Shown: piece after piece, positions 43,207-53,645 of the stretch | How the letters are laid out: each line of letters starts with the position of its first letter | How positions within the stretch are numbered: the stretch's first letter is position 1 | Assembly: GCF_004209775.1 (NCBI RefSeq) | Contig: NZ_CP035914.1 | Coordinates: forward strand, 868,001 to 932,000 | Length of the DNA: 64,000 bases | Origin: Synechococcus sp. WH 8101 | GTDB lineage: Bacteria > Cyanobacteriota > Cyanobacteriia > PCC-6307 > Cyanobiaceae | Reading direction: 5' to 3' | The notes under the pieces: generated by a model | Databases searched by the model: none | The model's input: the letters and a program-made list of their open reading frames with translations, nothing else | What the model was told of the DNA's origin: nothing | Translations under genes and position numbers: made by a program

Positions 43207-44348
43207 GCGCCGCGCCTCCGGCTGGTCTCGGAAGGTTCCAGCAAAGCCTCGGCACTGATCAGCGCTTCGAGCAGATCGGTGTCGCTCACCGGGAAGGGCA
43301 GATGGTGCAGATCGGAGTCGGGGCGACAGGCGAAGCGGCAGGCCTGGCGCAATTCGTGCAGCCCCACCTGGCTAAGGCCGAGATCAGCGAGGCTGACCGG
43401 AAGACCGAGATCCCTGAGCAACGGCAGGAGCTGGCGGCGGGCCTGGTGCGCCAGCCGGTTGCCGCCGAGCTTCTCCTCCAGCCGCAGCTGCACCAGAATT
43501 CCGAATCCCACTTTCTCGCCATGCAGGTTGTTGTGGCAGGCCTGCAGTTGGGTGAGGCCGTTGTGCACGGCGTGGGCGGCGACGGTGCGGCACTGGGCCC
43601 CCCCGAGTCCCCCGATCACCCCTGCGGTTAGGGCACTGGCTTCGGCGACGCGGATCCAGGCGTCGCTCTGGGGATCACGGCAGGCTTCGCGGGCATCGAT
43701 CAGCAACTGATCGCGCAGCACACGGGCCATCTGCACCGCCTGTTGAATCAATCCGTCCTGGCTGGAGCCGCTGCTCACGGAGGCCTCGTACCACTTCGCC
43801 AGGGCATCGGCGACTCCACTGGCGAGGGTGCGGGCTGGCGCCTGCCGCACCAAGTGGTGATCAAACACGAGGAGATCGGGGCAACGGGCGAGGGCCTGAT
43901 CGCGCAGAAAGGCCCCCTCCGGTGAATAGATGTTGGCCAGAGCTGTCCAGCCGGCGCAGGTGGCGGCACTGAGGGGCACGGTGATGCAGGGAAGCTGCAA
44001 CCGATCCGCCAACCACTTGCCCGCATCGAGCACCTTGCCACCGCCGGCGGCGATCAAGCCATCCACGGCCTCGGCCCTGAGGCTCGCCTCCAGGCGTTCC
44101 AGATCGGGATCGCAGCAGTCGTGCTCCAGCGTCTCCAGCGTCACTTGCAGCCCGGCGGCCATGAGGTCGCTGGCCAGGCGTTGACGGGTTGCGGCGGTGG
44201 CACCACTGCGCCCGAGCAGAACGGGCCGCTGGCTGAGGGCCTTGATGCGTGGCAGCGCATCCGCCCAGGCCCCTGGACCACGGAGCACCGTGGCCGGGGC
44301 AATCGCATGGCTGGCCAGGGGCAGCGATGCAGCGGATTGGCTTGACAT
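43203..44348 (-). CDS. Glycerol dehydrogenase-like iron/zinc-containing dehydrogenase
   Basis: 381 residues of the GldA/iron-containing alcohol dehydrogenase superfamily. The NAD-binding 'GLIAAGGGKVLDAGKWLADRLQLPCITVPLSAATCAGWTAL' and the metal ligands in 'ASGVADALAKWYE' (Asp), 'VAAHAVHNGLTQL' (His) and 'NNLHGEKVGFGILVQL' (His) are visible. It is close in layout to glycerol-1-phosphate or glycerol dehydrogenases, but the substrate is not certain. It starts 8 bases after clpC ends on the same strand and overlaps the hydrolase gene by 4 bases. Confidence 0.82.
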   Translation of the reverse strand: MSSQSAASLPLASHAIAPATVLRGPGAWADALPRIKALSQRPVLLGRSGATAATRQRLASDLMAAGLQVTLETLEHDCCDPDLERLEASLRAEAVDGLIAAGGGKVLDAGKWLADRLQLPCITVPLSAATCAGWTALANIYSPEGAFLRDQALARCPDLLVFDHHLVRQAPARTLASGVADALAKWYEASVSSGSSQDGLIQQAVQMARVLRDQLLIDAREACRDPQSDAWIRVAEASALTAGVIGGLGGAQCRTVAAHAVHNGLTQLQACHNNLHGEKVGFGILVQLRLEEKLGGNRLAHQARRQLLPLLRDLGLPVSLADLGLSQVGLHELRQACRFACRPDSDLHHLPFPVSDTDLLEALISAEALLEPSETSRRRGA

Positions 44349-44356
44349 GGCTGTGG

Positions 44357-46933
44357 TCAGAGTCCGGCGCTCGCGAGTTCCGGCGTGGCCGGTGCAGGGG
44401 TGTTGGTGCCGTGACGCACTACCACCTGCTTGTTCTCATCCACGTCTACTTCCACGGCATCACCGTCCTTGATCCGACCGGAGAGCACCTCTTCCGCGAG
44501 GCTGTCTTCGAGCAGACGCATCACGGCACGACGCAGGGGGCGTGCGCCATAGGCGGGGTTGTAGCCCTCCTCCACGAGCCGTTCCTTGAACGCATCCGAC
44601 ACCGTGAGGGTGATCCCCTTCTCGCCGATGCGGGAGAAGACCTCGCGCAACATGATCTCGGCGATTTCCTTCACCTCCTCGCGATTGAGCTGGCGGAACA
44701 CAATGATTTCATCGAGACGGTTGAGGAATTCTGGCCGGAAGTATTGCTTGAGTTCCTCATTGACCAAGGAACGGATCCGATTGTATTGATTCTCTTCGGC
44801 GTTCTCGCCAGAGAATTCGAACCCGAGGCCGCCACCACCCTTTTCGATCACTTTCGACCCGATGTTTGAGGTCATGATCACTAGGGTGTTCTTGAAGTCG
44901 ACGGTGCGCCCTTTGGAATCGGTCAGTCGACCATCTTCCAGCAGTTGCAGCAACAGGTTGAAGACATCAGGATGGGCTTTTTCGATCTCATCGAAGAGCA
45001 CCACGGTGTAAGGCCGGCGGCGCACCGCTTCGGTGAGTTGGCCGCCTTCGTTGAAGCCCACATAGCCCGGAGGGGAGCCGATCAACTTGCTGACCGTGTG
45101 GCGCTCCATGAACTCCGACATGTCGAGGCGGATCATCGCCTCTTCGCTGCCGAAGAAATACGTAGCCAGAGCTTTGGTAAGCTCGGTTTTGCCCACACCG
45201 GTGGGTCCGGAGAAGATGAAGCTGGCGATCGGACGATTCGGATTCTTGAGGCCGACCCGTGCCCTGCGAATCGCTTTCGACACCGCCTTCACCGCTTCGT
45301 CCTGACCGATCAGGCGCTGGTGGAGCGTTTCCTCCATGTTCAGCAACTTCACCGATTCGCTCTCGGTGAGCTTCTGCACGGGCACCCCGGTCCAGGAAGC
45401 CACGATCTGGGCGATGTCTTCTTCGCCGACCACCGGCGTGGTCAGTTCGGACTCCACCGCCGTGCTGGCGGTGGCTTCAGTTGCGGCTGGCGTGGCAGCG
45501 TCATCGCTGGCGGGACTGTCGTCACTCGTAGGACTATCGCTGCGGTTGCTTTGCAGCAGGGTGCGGATCTGCTCGCGCAGCTCCACCTCCTTGTCGCGCA
45601 GTTCACCAGCGCGAGTGAAGTCCTGCTCCCGCACGGCGTTCTCTTTGTCTTTCTGCACCTGGCGCAGTTCCTTGTCGACTTCCTTCGCGGCGGGAGGCAG
45701 CTTGGAATTGAGCAGGCGCACCCGGCTGCCGGCCTCATCGATCAGGTCGATGGCCTTATCGGGAAGGAAGCGATCGGAGATGTAGCGATCGCCCAGGGTG
45801 GCGGCGGCCTCCAGCGCTTCGTCGGTGATTTTGAGGCGGTGGTGTTGTTCGTAGCGCTCGCGCAGGCCCCGCAGAATCTCGATCGTGTCGGTGATCGAAG
45901 GTTCGCCCACCATCACCGGCTGGAAGCGGCGTTCAAGCGCGGCATCGCGCTCGATGTGTTTGCGGTATTCATCGAGGGTGGTGGCACCGATGCACTGGAG
46001 TTCGCCGCGGGCCAGGGCCGGCTTGAGGATGTTGGCGGCATCGATGGCACCTTCGGCGGCACCGGCACCGATCAGGGTGTGCACCTCATCGATCACGAGG
46101 ATCACATTGCCTGCGGCCTTGATCTCCTCCATGATTTTCTTGAGCCGCTCTTCGAACTCACCGCGATATTTGGTGCCAGCCACCAGCAGGCCGATGTCGA
46201 GGGTGAGAACGCGCTTGTCTTCCAAAATGTCGGGGATGTCCCCCTGTTGAATCCGCTGGGCCAGCCCTTCGGCGATGGCGGTTTTGCCCACGCCCGGTTC
46301 GCCGATCAGCACCGGATTGTTCTTGGTGCGGCGGCCGAGGATCTGGATCACCCGATCGATCTCGTTCTGACGGCCGACCACCGGATCGAGTTTGGCTTCG
46401 CTGGCCAGCTGCGTGAGGTTGCTGCCAAATTCGTCGAGGGTGGGAGTTTTGGTGGAGCCCTTGCTGCCGCCGCCACCGCCCCCGGCGCCCACTTCCGCCG
46501 TCTCGCCGAGCATGCGGATCACCTGGGTGCGTACCTTGGCTAGGTCGACCCCGAGGTTTTCGAGCACCCGGGCGGCCACCCCTTCCCCTTCCCGGATCAG
46601 GCCGAGCAGCAGGTGTTCGGTGCCGATGTAGTTGTGGCCGAGTTGGCGCGCTTCCTCGAGCGACAGCTCCAGCACCCGTTTGGCCCTAGGTGTGAAAGGA
46701 ATTTCCACCGCCACGAAGCCGGAGCCGCGGCCGATGATCTTCTCCACCTCAACGCGGGCGTCCTTGAGGTTCACACCCATCGACTTGAGCACCTTGGCGG
46801 CTACACCCGTGCCCTCACCGATCAGGCCCAGCAGGATCTGCTCAGTGCCCACGAAGTTGTGGCCGAGGCGACGAGCCTCTTCCTGGGCCAGCATGATCAC
46901 CTTGATGGCCTTCTCGGTAAACCGCTCAAACAT
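44357..46933 (-). CDS. clpC: ATP-dependent Clp protease ATP-binding subunit ClpC
   Basis: 858 residues from the ATG at 46933 ([29 protein letters not shown]). The two N-terminal Clp_N repeats have [10 protein letters not shown] and [13 protein letters not shown]1 has Walker [10 protein letters not shown]. The UVR motif is [20 protein letters not shown], and AAA2 has [10 protein letters not shown]. It unfolds substrates for the ClpP/R protease and is essential in cyanobacteria. Between UVR and AAA2 (about residues 461-500) lies an unusually long Ser/Asp/Ala/Thr-rich linker. The open frame extends upstream to 47218 without family match. Confidence 0.97.
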   Translation of the reverse strand: MFERFTEKAIKVIMLAQEEARRLGHNFVGTEQILLGLIGEGTGVAAKVLKSMGVNLKDARVEVEKIIGRGSGFVAVEIPFTPRAKRVLELSLEEARQLGHNYIGTEHLLLGLIREGEGVAARVLENLGVDLAKVRTQVIRMLGETAEVGAGGGGGGSKGSTKTPTLDEFGSNLTQLASEAKLDPVVGRQNEIDRVIQILGRRTKNNPVLIGEPGVGKTAIAEGLAQRIQQGDIPDILEDKRVLTLDIGLLVAGTKYRGEFEERLKKIMEEIKAAGNVILVIDEVHTLIGAGAAEGAIDAANILKPALARGELQCIGATTLDEYRKHIERDAALERRFQPVMVGEPSITDTIEILRGLRERYEQHHRLKITDEALEAAATLGDRYISDRFLPDKAIDLIDEAGSRVRLLNSKLPPAAKEVDKELRQVQKDKENAVREQDFTRAGELRDKEVELREQIRTLLQSNRSDSPTSDDSPASDDAATPAATEATASTAVESELTTPVVGEEDIAQIVASWTGVPVQKLTESESVKLLNMEETLHQRLIGQDEAVKAVSKAIRRARVGLKNPNRPIASFIFSGPTGVGKTELTKALATYFFGSEEAMIRLDMSEFMERHTVSKLIGSPPGYVGFNEGGQLTEAVRRRPYTVVLFDEIEKAHPDVFNLLLQLLEDGRLTDSKGRTVDFKNTLVIMTSNIGSKVIEKGGGGLGFEFSGENAEENQYNRIRSLVNEELKQYFRPEFLNRLDEIIVFRQLNREEVKEIAEIMLREVFSRIGEKGITLTVSDAFKERLVEEGYNPAYGARPLRRAVMRLLEDSLAEEVLSGRIKDGDAVEVDVDENKQVVVRHGTNTPAPATPELASAGL

Positions 46934-47124
46934 CGTCCAGGCCGGATGCAGATAAAACCAACCTATCAGGGGTGAAGCGCACCTGTGAGCGGATAGCCGT
47001 ACCGGCAACTTCCCAGACAGCTCGTGGGAAGACGGGACGCCAAAGTAATCACAATTCGCCGCATTGTTGCGTCGGATTTTTGTTATGAAAGTGGACTGGT
47101 CCAGGTCGTTGGCTTGGCCCTGGC
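46934..47124. other. Intergenic region upstream of clpC
   Basis: 191 bases between the rimI stop (47125) and the clpC ATG. The segment 47040-47100 is more A+T-rich than the surroundings and probably holds the clpC promoter on the minus strand. I cannot pick confident -35/-10 boxes. No small ORF with a ribosome site or RNA gene is seen. Confidence 0.4.
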
Positions 47125-47586
47125 TCAGGCACTGCTGCCCAATCGACACCATTGGATCAGGGCATCGCCGCCGTCGCTGTAGTAATTGCGACGACAGCCG
47201 GCTGTCTGGAAGCCGCAATCCTGATAGAGGCTGACAGCGGCTCGGTTATGGCTGGCCACTTCCAGGGTGGCGTGGCGTGCCCCGGAGGCCCGGCCCTCCT
47301 CCATCAGAGCGACCAGGAGCTGGCGGCCGTGCCCCTGGCGTCGCCGCTCCGGTGCCACGGCGACGGCGGTGATATGCAGTTCATCCACCACCAGCCAGCC
47401 GCAGGCGAGGGCGATCAGGCCGTGGTGCTCAACGTGGCCGAGGCCAATCCGCCCCGGCTCGGAGAGTTCGCGTTGCCATTGCGCCAGGCTCCAGAGCCCC
47501 CCCAGGGCCGCCTGGTCGAGTTGATGACAGGCCGCTGCATCCGTGGCCCTGAGCGCCCTCACACTGCCGCTGGCCGCCTCGCTCAT
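47125..47586 (-). CDS. rimI: Ribosomal-protein-S18 alanine N-acetyltransferase-like GNAT protein
   Basis: 153 residues from the ATG at 47586, which has GAAGGAA immediately upstream; the frame is open to 47700. The GNAT fold is shown by '[80 protein letters not shown]', including the acetyl-CoA loop RRQGHG and the RimI-like RRNYY. It acetylates N-termini, classically of S18. It is divergent from lysA (64-base gap). Confidence 0.85.
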   Translation of the reverse strand: MSEAASGSVRALRATDAAACHQLDQAALGGLWSLAQWQRELSEPGRIGLGHVEHHGLIALACGWLVVDELHITAVAVAPERRRQGHGRQLLVALMEEGRASGARHATLEVASHNRAAVSLYQDCGFQTAGCRRNYYSDGGDALIQWCRLGSSA

Positions 47587-47650
47587 CGTTCCTTCAGGCC
47601 CTGTCACGCCGGTTCCTACATTGCCGGCCGAAAGAGCCATCCATCGCGTC

Positions 47651-49012
47651 ATGCCGACCCCCTTTGAGCCGGGCTCTGATCCCCAGAGCCCGAACCGCAA
47701 CCTCGCACCAGTCTCAGCGGCCCTGGATGAAGAGGGACGTTTGATGGTTGGCGGCTGCCGCCTCAGTGCTCTGTCTGAGCGCTACGGCACACCGCTGTAT
47801 GTGCTGGATGAAGCGTCGATCCGCGCCGCCTGCCGCGCCTATCGGGAGGCACTGCAGCGTCACTACCCCGGCCCATCGCTGGCGGTGTACGCCTCCAAGG
47901 CCAACAGCTCCCTGGCGATGACGGCCCTGGTGGCGTCCGAAGGACTCGGCCTTGATGCGGTGTCCGCCGGTGAGCTGCTCACGGCGTTGGAGGGAGGCAT
48001 GCCCCCCGAACGCATCGTCTTGCATGGCAACAACAAATCGGATGAGGAGTTGCTGCTGGCGTATCGCAATGGCGTCACGGTGGTGGCCGACAACCACCAT
48101 GACCTCGAGCGGCTGGCCCAACTGGTTCCTGACGGTGGTGCGCCAGCGCGACTGATGCTGCGTTTCACGCCAGGTATCGAGTGCCACACGCACGAGTACA
48201 TCCGCACGGGCCATCTCGACAGCAAATTCGGCTTCGATCCCGATCAGCTCGAATCGGTGCTCCGTTCCCTCAAAGGTGCCGCCTGGGCCGAGGTAAGCGG
48301 ACTCCATGCCCATATCGGCTCCCAGATCTTTGAGCTCGATCCCCATCGCGATCTGGCGGCGGTGATGGCCGACGCCTTGCGGCTGGCCCGTGGCCTTGGT
48401 CATCCCGTGGAGGACTTGAACGTGGGCGGTGGCCTCGGCATTCGTTATGTCGAATCCGATGATCCGCCGAGCATCGACAGCTGGGTTCAGGTGGTGGCCA
48501 GCGCCGTCGCGAAAGCCTGTGAAGACCGACAGTTGAGCCTGCCGCGCCTGCTCTGTGAACCGGGCCGATCCCTGGTGGCCGCCGCCGGCGTCACGCTGTA
48601 TCGCCTCGGTTCGCGCAAGGAAGTCCCTGGGCTGCGCACCTATCTCTCGGTGGATGGGGGCATGAGTGACAACCCACGCCCGATCACCTATCAGTCGCTT
48701 TACACCGCCTGTCTGGCCGACAGGCCGCAGGCTGCGGCCACGGAGACCGTGACCCTTGCCGGCAAGCACTGCGAATCCGGCGATGTGCTGCTCAAGGATG
48801 TAGCGCTGCCCGCCAGTGTCAGCGGTGATGTGCTCGTGGTGTTGGCCACAGGGGCCTACAACGCCTCGATGAGTTCCAACTACAACCGCATCCCGCGCCC
48901 GGCGGCGGTGTTGGTGCACGACGGCGAAGCCGACCTGATTCAACGGCGCGAGCGGCCAGAGGATCTGCTGCGCTACGACGAGATCCCGTCTCGCCTTAGC
49001 CCGGTAGGCTGA
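47651..49012 (+). CDS. lysA: Diaminopimelate decarboxylase
   Basis: About 453 residues from the ATG at 47651; the frame is open to 47543, but the extra part overlaps rimI. The PLP-binding Lys is in VYASKANSS. The glycine-rich phosphate loop is NVGGGLGIRY. The active-site CESGD is in LAGKHCESGDVLLKD. 'GLHAHIGSQIFE' and 'CEPGRSLVAAAGV' are also conserved. It makes L-lysine from meso-diaminopimelate. It is first of a lysA-cdaA-uppS run, with cdaA starting 22 bases later. Confidence 0.96.
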   Translation: MPTPFEPGSDPQSPNRNLAPVSAALDEEGRLMVGGCRLSALSERYGTPLYVLDEASIRAACRAYREALQRHYPGPSLAVYASKANSSLAMTALVASEGLGLDAVSAGELLTALEGGMPPERIVLHGNNKSDEELLLAYRNGVTVVADNHHDLERLAQLVPDGGAPARLMLRFTPGIECHTHEYIRTGHLDSKFGFDPDQLESVLRSLKGAAWAEVSGLHAHIGSQIFELDPHRDLAAVMADALRLARGLGHPVEDLNVGGGLGIRYVESDDPPSIDSWVQVVASAVAKACEDRQLSLPRLLCEPGRSLVAAAGVTLYRLGSRKEVPGLRTYLSVDGGMSDNPRPITYQSLYTACLADRPQAAATETVTLAGKHCESGDVLLKDVALPASVSGDVLVVLATGAYNASMSSNYNRIPRPAAVLVHDGEADLIQRRERPEDLLRYDEIPSRLSPVG

Positions 49013-49034
49013 AGCTGGGATCTGGAGGACTGGC

Positions 49035-49886
49035 GTGAACGTGACGGGGGTGTTTCATCCGCGCCTGCTGCTTGACGTTCTGTTCGCTTCCGGTCTGGGT
49101 TTTCTGCTCTTTTCAAGGGTCAACGAGCAGCGGACTCTTTGGTTGCTGCGGGGTTACCTGCTGTTGGTGGCGCTGGCCTGGTTTGTGCAGCGTTTTGCCA
49201 ACCTGCCGCTCACCTCGAAGCTGATCGATGCGCTGGTGCTCGCCTGCTCCCTGTCGCTAGCGGTGCTCTGGCAGGGGGAATTGCGCCGGCTGATGGAGTT
49301 GCTCGGCACCGGTCGTCTCGCCGTTCTGCTGGGCAATCCCCAGGGCAAGCAGCGGGCCACCGCCAGCACGGTGGCCCAGCTCACCGATGCCGCCGGTCGA
49401 CTCTCGAAAGGGCGCCGCGGTGCCCTAATCGTGGTGGATCTCGGCAGTGATCTGCGGCCAGAGGATTTTCTCAATCCCGGCGTGGCGATTGATGCTGTCC
49501 TGAGCAGCGAATTACTGCTCAACCTGTTCGCCTCCGACACGCCTCTCCACGACGGTGCCGTTCTGGTGAAGGGCAGCCGAATCATGTCGGCCGGAGTGAT
49601 TCTTCCTCTGTCACGGCAGGGCATCAGCCGCTACGGCACCCGCCATTTGGCAGCCCTGGGCATCACCGAACGGTTCGATCGCTGCATCTGCGTGGTGGTG
49701 TCCGAGGAGACCGGCACCCTCTCGCTGGCCAACCAGGGCCGCTTGGAGCGCCCGATCACCAGCAGCCGCTTGCAGGATCTGCTCACCGAGCTGATGGGTG
49801 TCTCGCCCCAGGCCGCCGTGGCCAAAACTGCTTCCACGCCCGTTGGGCGTAGCGTGAGCGTAGGCACCCAGGACCCGCTGTCGTGA
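49035..49886 (+). CDS. cdaA: Diadenylate cyclase CdaA (c-di-AMP synthase)
   Basis: 283 residues from a GTG at 49035. Three hydrophobic N-terminal segments precede a DisA_N domain with the catalytic motifs [10 protein letters not shown] (DGA) and [15 protein letters not shown] (RHxAA). It condenses two ATP to cyclic di-AMP, which controls potassium/osmotic homeostasis and, in cyanobacteria, night survival. The usual partner cdaR is not adjacent. The matching PgpH-type hydrolase is at 6622-8739. The uppS start overlaps the stop (GTGA). Confidence 0.93.
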   Translation: MNVTGVFHPRLLLDVLFASGLGFLLFSRVNEQRTLWLLRGYLLLVALAWFVQRFANLPLTSKLIDALVLACSLSLAVLWQGELRRLMELLGTGRLAVLLGNPQGKQRATASTVAQLTDAAGRLSKGRRGALIVVDLGSDLRPEDFLNPGVAIDAVLSSELLLNLFASDTPLHDGAVLVKGSRIMSAGVILPLSRQGISRYGTRHLAALGITERFDRCICVVVSEETGTLSLANQGRLERPITSSRLQDLLTELMGVSPQAAVAKTASTPVGRSVSVGTQDPLS

Positions 49887-50683
49887 GCCAACGCTTGGCC
49901 GCCCATTCCGACGACCCAAAGCTGAGGACGCTGCCAGCTGACCTCGATTCCAGCCGGCTGCCGGCCCATATCGCCGTGATCATGGACGGCAACGGACGCT
50001 GGGCCCAGGCGCGGGGGCTGCCAAGGGTGATGGGGCATCGCGCCGGCGTAGAGGCGCTCAAGACGACGCTGCGTCTCTGCAGCGACTGGGGTGTTTCGGC
50101 CCTCACCGCCTATGCCTTCTCCACCGAGAACTGGTCCAGGCCCGGTGATGAGGTCAATTTTTTAATGACCTTGTTCGAGCGGGTGCTGCAGCGGGAACTG
50201 CAGGCGCTGGAGGCGGAGCAGGTGCGGATCCGCTTTCTCGGAGATCTCCAGGCCCTGCCGTCACGGTTGCAGGATCTCATCGCCGAGGCGACGGCCCGCA
50301 CCGCCGCCAACGCGGGGATTCATTTCAACGTCTGCACCAACTACGGCGGACGCCGGGAGCTGGTGCGTGCTGCCCGCCATCTGGCGGAGCAGGTGGCCCA
50401 AGGGGAGCTCGATCCTGCCCAGATCGATGAAAACCGCCTGGCGTCTGAACTGTTCACCGCCGGTGAGCAGGATCCCGACTTGCTGATCCGCACCAGTGGT
50501 GAACGGCGGATCAGCAACTTTCTGCTTTGGCAGCTGGCCTATGCGGAGATCCACGTCACCGAGGTGTTCTGGCCCGATTTCGATCACGCCGCCCTGCTCA
50601 CCGCCCTGCGCGATTACCAGAGCCGCAGCCGCCGTTTCGGTGGTCTGCAGGGATGGAGTGAGTCAGACGCTCTGGGATCCTGA
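49883..50683 (+). CDS. uppS: Isoprenyl transferase (undecaprenyl diphosphate synthase)
   Basis: 266 residues from a GTG at 49883. The catalytic Asp is in [24 protein letters not shown]. Other conserved parts are [14 protein letters not shown] and [35 protein letters not shown]. It extends farnesyl diphosphate with cis-IPP units to the C55 lipid carrier for peptidoglycan. It is translationally coupled to cdaA. The biotin synthase gene follows after 40 bases. Confidence 0.95.
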   Translation: MSQRLAAHSDDPKLRTLPADLDSSRLPAHIAVIMDGNGRWAQARGLPRVMGHRAGVEALKTTLRLCSDWGVSALTAYAFSTENWSRPGDEVNFLMTLFERVLQRELQALEAEQVRIRFLGDLQALPSRLQDLIAEATARTAANAGIHFNVCTNYGGRRELVRAARHLAEQVAQGELDPAQIDENRLASELFTAGEQDPDLLIRTSGERRISNFLLWQLAYAEIHVTEVFWPDFDHAALLTALRDYQSRSRRFGGLQGWSESDALGS

Positions 50684-50723
50684 GACAACAACCTGAACGC
50701 AGCAGTGGAGGGATTCGGCGCCA

Positions 50724-51713
50724 ATGAGCGATGAGCTGACCATGGCCCCGGTGGAGCGGCGTCATGACTGGAGTGTGGCCGAGATCCAGACCCTGCTGGA
50801 ACTGCCCCTGATCGAGTTGCTCTGGCGGGCCCAGCAGGTGCATCGCCTCGCCAACCCTGGCTACCGGGTGCAGCTGGCCTCCCTGCTCAGCGTCAAGACC
50901 GGGGGCTGCGAGGAAGACTGCGCCTATTGCCCCCAGTCGATGCATCACAGCAGTGATGTGACCGGTCAGCCTGAGCTGGATGTGGCGCCTGTGCTGGAGC
51001 GGGCCAGGGCGGCCAAGGCCGCCGGTGCCGATCGGTTCTGCATGGGCTGGGCCTGGCGTGAGATCCGCGAGGGGGCAGCGTTCGAGTCGATGCTGGCGAT
51101 GGTGCGTGGCGTGCGCGAACTGGGGCTGGAGGCGTGTGTGACGGCCGGGATGCTCACAGACGAGCAGGCGGAGCGTCTGGCGGCGGCGGGATTGACGGCC
51201 TACAACCACAACCTCGACACCAGCCCGGAGCACTACGACCAGATCATCACCACGCGCACCTATCAGGAGCGCCTGGAGACGCTGCAGCGGGTGCGGCGCG
51301 CCGGAGTGACCCTTTGCAGTGGCGGCATCATCGGCATGGGGGAGACGGTCCAAGACCGGGCCTCGATGCTGCAGGTGCTCGCCGCCATGAACCCCCACCC
51401 GGAGAGCGTGCCGATCAATGCCCTCGTTGCAGTTGAAGGCACGCCTTTGGAGGAGCGGGCGCCGGTGGACCCGCTGGAGCTGGTGCGCATGGTGGCGACG
51501 GCACGGATCCTGATGCCCTCCAGCCGTGTGCGACTCAGCGCAGGGCGAGAACAGCTGAGCCGCGAAGCCCAGATCCTCTGCCTGCAGGCCGGCGCCGATT
51601 CGATTTTTTACGGCGACACCCTGCTCACCACCGGCAATCCGGCGGTGGAGGCTGATCGGGCCCTGCTCGCCGCTGCCGGTGTGAAGGCCAGCTGGGAAGG
51701 GTCGGCCCGTTGA
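50724..51713 (+). CDS. bioB: Biotin synthase
   Basis: 329 residues. The radical-SAM CxxxCxxC cluster is in [18 protein letters not shown]. Further motifs are '[13 protein letters not shown]', '[48 protein letters not shown]' and '[34 protein letters not shown]', with the Arg ligand of the [2Fe-2S] cluster. It inserts sulfur into dethiobiotin. Its stop overlaps the next gene's ATG (TGATG). Confidence 0.96.
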   Translation: MSDELTMAPVERRHDWSVAEIQTLLELPLIELLWRAQQVHRLANPGYRVQLASLLSVKTGGCEEDCAYCPQSMHHSSDVTGQPELDVAPVLERARAAKAAGADRFCMGWAWREIREGAAFESMLAMVRGVRELGLEACVTAGMLTDEQAERLAAAGLTAYNHNLDTSPEHYDQIITTRTYQERLETLQRVRRAGVTLCSGGIIGMGETVQDRASMLQVLAAMNPHPESVPINALVAVEGTPLEERAPVDPLELVRMVATARILMPSSRVRLSAGREQLSREAQILCLQAGADSIFYGDTLLTTGNPAVEADRALLAAAGVKASWEGSAR

Positions 51714-52651
51714 TGAGCGAGCGACCGCCGATCCTGGTGGCGGCGTTCTATGCCTTCACCCCCGTGCCTGAGGCGACGCGGGAGTCGTTGCTCACGGCCT
51801 TGCCGGCGCTGGCATCCCGCGAAGGGGTGCTCGGCTCGGTGTTGATCGCCGCTGAGGGGGTCAACGGCACGATCAGTGGTGCGGAGGCGGGCGTTGAGGC
51901 GGTGCTGAACCAGTTGAGGGATGCCCTGTGGTTGGGGGAGGCGCCCTTCGCCCGGCTGGATGTGAAACGCAGCTGGTGTGCGCATCAGGCCTTTCGTCGC
52001 TTTCGGGCTCGCCGCAAGATGGAGATCGTCAGTCTGGGCTGTCCGGAGGTGGATCCGCATCGCAGTGTGGGCACCTATGTGGAGCCCGCCGATTGGAATG
52101 CCCTGATCGATGACCCAGGCACCCTGGTGATCGACACCCGTAACCACTACGAGGTGGCGATCGGCAGCTTTGAGGGCGCCGTGGATCCGGGAACCGCCAG
52201 CTTTCGCCAGTTCCCGGCCTGGGTGGAGCAGCACTTGAAGCCGCGGCTGGCGCAGCAGCGACCGCAGCGGATCGCCATGTTCTGCACCGGCGGGATTCGT
52301 TGCGAAAAGGCCAGCGGTTATCTGCAGCAACAGGGATTCGGTGAGGTGCATCACCTGCGCGGCGGCATCCTCAACTACCTCGAGCAGGTGCCCGAAGCAC
52401 AGAGCCGCTGGCGGGGGGAATGTTTTGTGTTTGATCAGCGGGTTGCCCTCAACCATCGCCTCGAGCCCGGTGTGCACCAGCTCTGTCACGCCTGTGGCCT
52501 GCCGTTGACCCCGGAGCAGCTGGCGATGGACTCCTACAGACCCGGGGTGCAGTGTCTGCACTGCGTCGATCGGTTCAGCGATGCCGATCGGGCCCGTTTC
52601 GCGGAGCGGCAACGCCAGCTGCAGCAACGCCTCCAGAGCGACAAGCGCTGA
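51713..52651 (+). CDS. trhO: Rhodanese-domain tRNA uridine-34 hydroxylase TrhO
   Basis: 312 residues from the ATG at 51713. It matches the YceA/TrhO family: an N-terminal acylphosphatase-like part (AEGVNGTISG), then the rhodanese domain with the active-site Cys in MFCTGGIRCEKASGYL, and a C-terminal Cys-rich segment (CHACGLPL... and CLHC). TrhO hydroxylates U34 of certain tRNAs using O2 (prephenate-independent route) to support wobble decoding. It is in a likely operon with bioB and the GST-DUF952 gene. Confidence 0.9.
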   Translation: MSERPPILVAAFYAFTPVPEATRESLLTALPALASREGVLGSVLIAAEGVNGTISGAEAGVEAVLNQLRDALWLGEAPFARLDVKRSWCAHQAFRRFRARRKMEIVSLGCPEVDPHRSVGTYVEPADWNALIDDPGTLVIDTRNHYEVAIGSFEGAVDPGTASFRQFPAWVEQHLKPRLAQQRPQRIAMFCTGGIRCEKASGYLQQQGFGEVHHLRGGILNYLEQVPEAQSRWRGECFVFDQRVALNHRLEPGVHQLCHACGLPLTPEQLAMDSYRPGVQCLHCVDRFSDADRARFAERQRQLQQRLQSDKR

Positions 52652-52661
52652 GGTGCATCGG

Positions 52662-53645
52662 ATGCCCGCGAGCCCGATCCTTTACAGCTTCCGCCGCTGC
52701 CCCTACGCGATTCGTGCCCGGCTGGCCCTGGCGGCGGCGGGGTTGCGGCCAGGACCTGATCTGGAGCTGCGTGAAGTGGCCCTGAAGGCCAAGCCGCCGG
52801 AGCTGGTGGAGGTCTCCGCCAAAGCCACCGTGCCCGTGCTGGTGTGTCCGCAGGGCGAGGTGATCGAGGAAAGCCTGGCGATCATGCATTGGGCGCTGGC
52901 TCAGGCCGACCCTGGCGGCTGGCTCGCGGGATGGAGTGCGTCTGATCGCGCCACGATTGAGGCCTTGATCCACGAGAACGACGGCCCTTTCAAAGACCAT
53001 CTCGATCGCTTCAAGTATCCCGATCGTTACCCGGGCGCAGTTTCTGAAGCTCATCGCCAGGAGGCCCTGGCCATCCTGCGGCGCTGGAATGAGCGTTTGG
53101 CGGCTGCGGGTTGGCTGCTCGGTGCGCGGCCTTCCCTGGCGGATTGGGCCCTGATGCCGTTTGTGCGGCAGTTCCGCCTCGCCGATCCGGAGGGCTTCGA
53201 CGCTGAGCCTGGGCTGGCGCCGCTTCAGGGTTGGTTGGCGCATTTGTTGCAGGGCCCCGAGCTCGCGGCGGTGATGGAGGCGCCCTGGGCATCGCGCAGC
53301 GCCTGGCGCTCCCAGGCCTGGCTGTATCACCTGGCGCTGCGGCCGGAGTGGCAGGCGGCGCGGCAATCGGGGACCTACGACCGTTCCACCCGGGGACAAT
53401 CCCTGGAGGCGGTGGGCTTCATTCACCTCAGCGCTGCCGATCAGGTGGACGCCACCGCCCAGCGTTTCTACGCCGATCTGCCGCCCGGTGAGGTGCTGGA
53501 GCTGTGCATCGACCGCCAGCATCTGATCAGCGCAGGCCTGGAGGTGCGCTGGGAGCCGGTGCCGGGGAGCGGCGAGCAATTTCCGCACCTCTACGGTGCC
53601 CTTCCCCTCGACGCTGTGGTGTTGGCCCAGCCCTGGACACCATGA
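52662..53645 (+). CDS. Glutathione S-transferase-like protein fused to a DUF952 domain
   Basis: 327 residues from the ATG at 52662; the frame is open to 52581. Residues 1 to about 205 form a GST-like protein: a thioredoxin-fold start 'YSFRRCPYAIRARLALAAAG', 'ATVPVLVCPQGEVIEESLAIMHWAL', then the helical domain. From about 220 the sequence switches to a DUF952 domain: 'LYHLALRPEWQAARQSGTYDRSTRGQSLEAVGFIHLSAADQVDATAQRFYADLPPGEVLELCID'. DUF952 is usually a stand-alone protein of about 110 residues and of unknown function. The stop overlaps the next ATG (ATGA). Confidence 0.82.
   Translation: MPASPILYSFRRCPYAIRARLALAAAGLRPGPDLELREVALKAKPPELVEVSAKATVPVLVCPQGEVIEESLAIMHWALAQADPGGWLAGWSASDRATIEALIHENDGPFKDHLDRFKYPDRYPGAVSEAHRQEALAILRRWNERLAAAGWLLGARPSLADWALMPFVRQFRLADPEGFDAEPGLAPLQGWLAHLLQGPELAAVMEAPWASRSAWRSQAWLYHLALRPEWQAARQSGTYDRSTRGQSLEAVGFIHLSAADQVDATAQRFYADLPPGEVLELCIDRQHLISAGLEVRWEPVPGSGEQFPHLYGALPLDAVVLAQPWTP

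Noticed and set aside
44945-46543. 532-codon plus-strand frame opposite clpC
   Set aside because: Antisense shadow of ClpC; composition (His/Phe/Ala/Gly-rich) is not protein-like.
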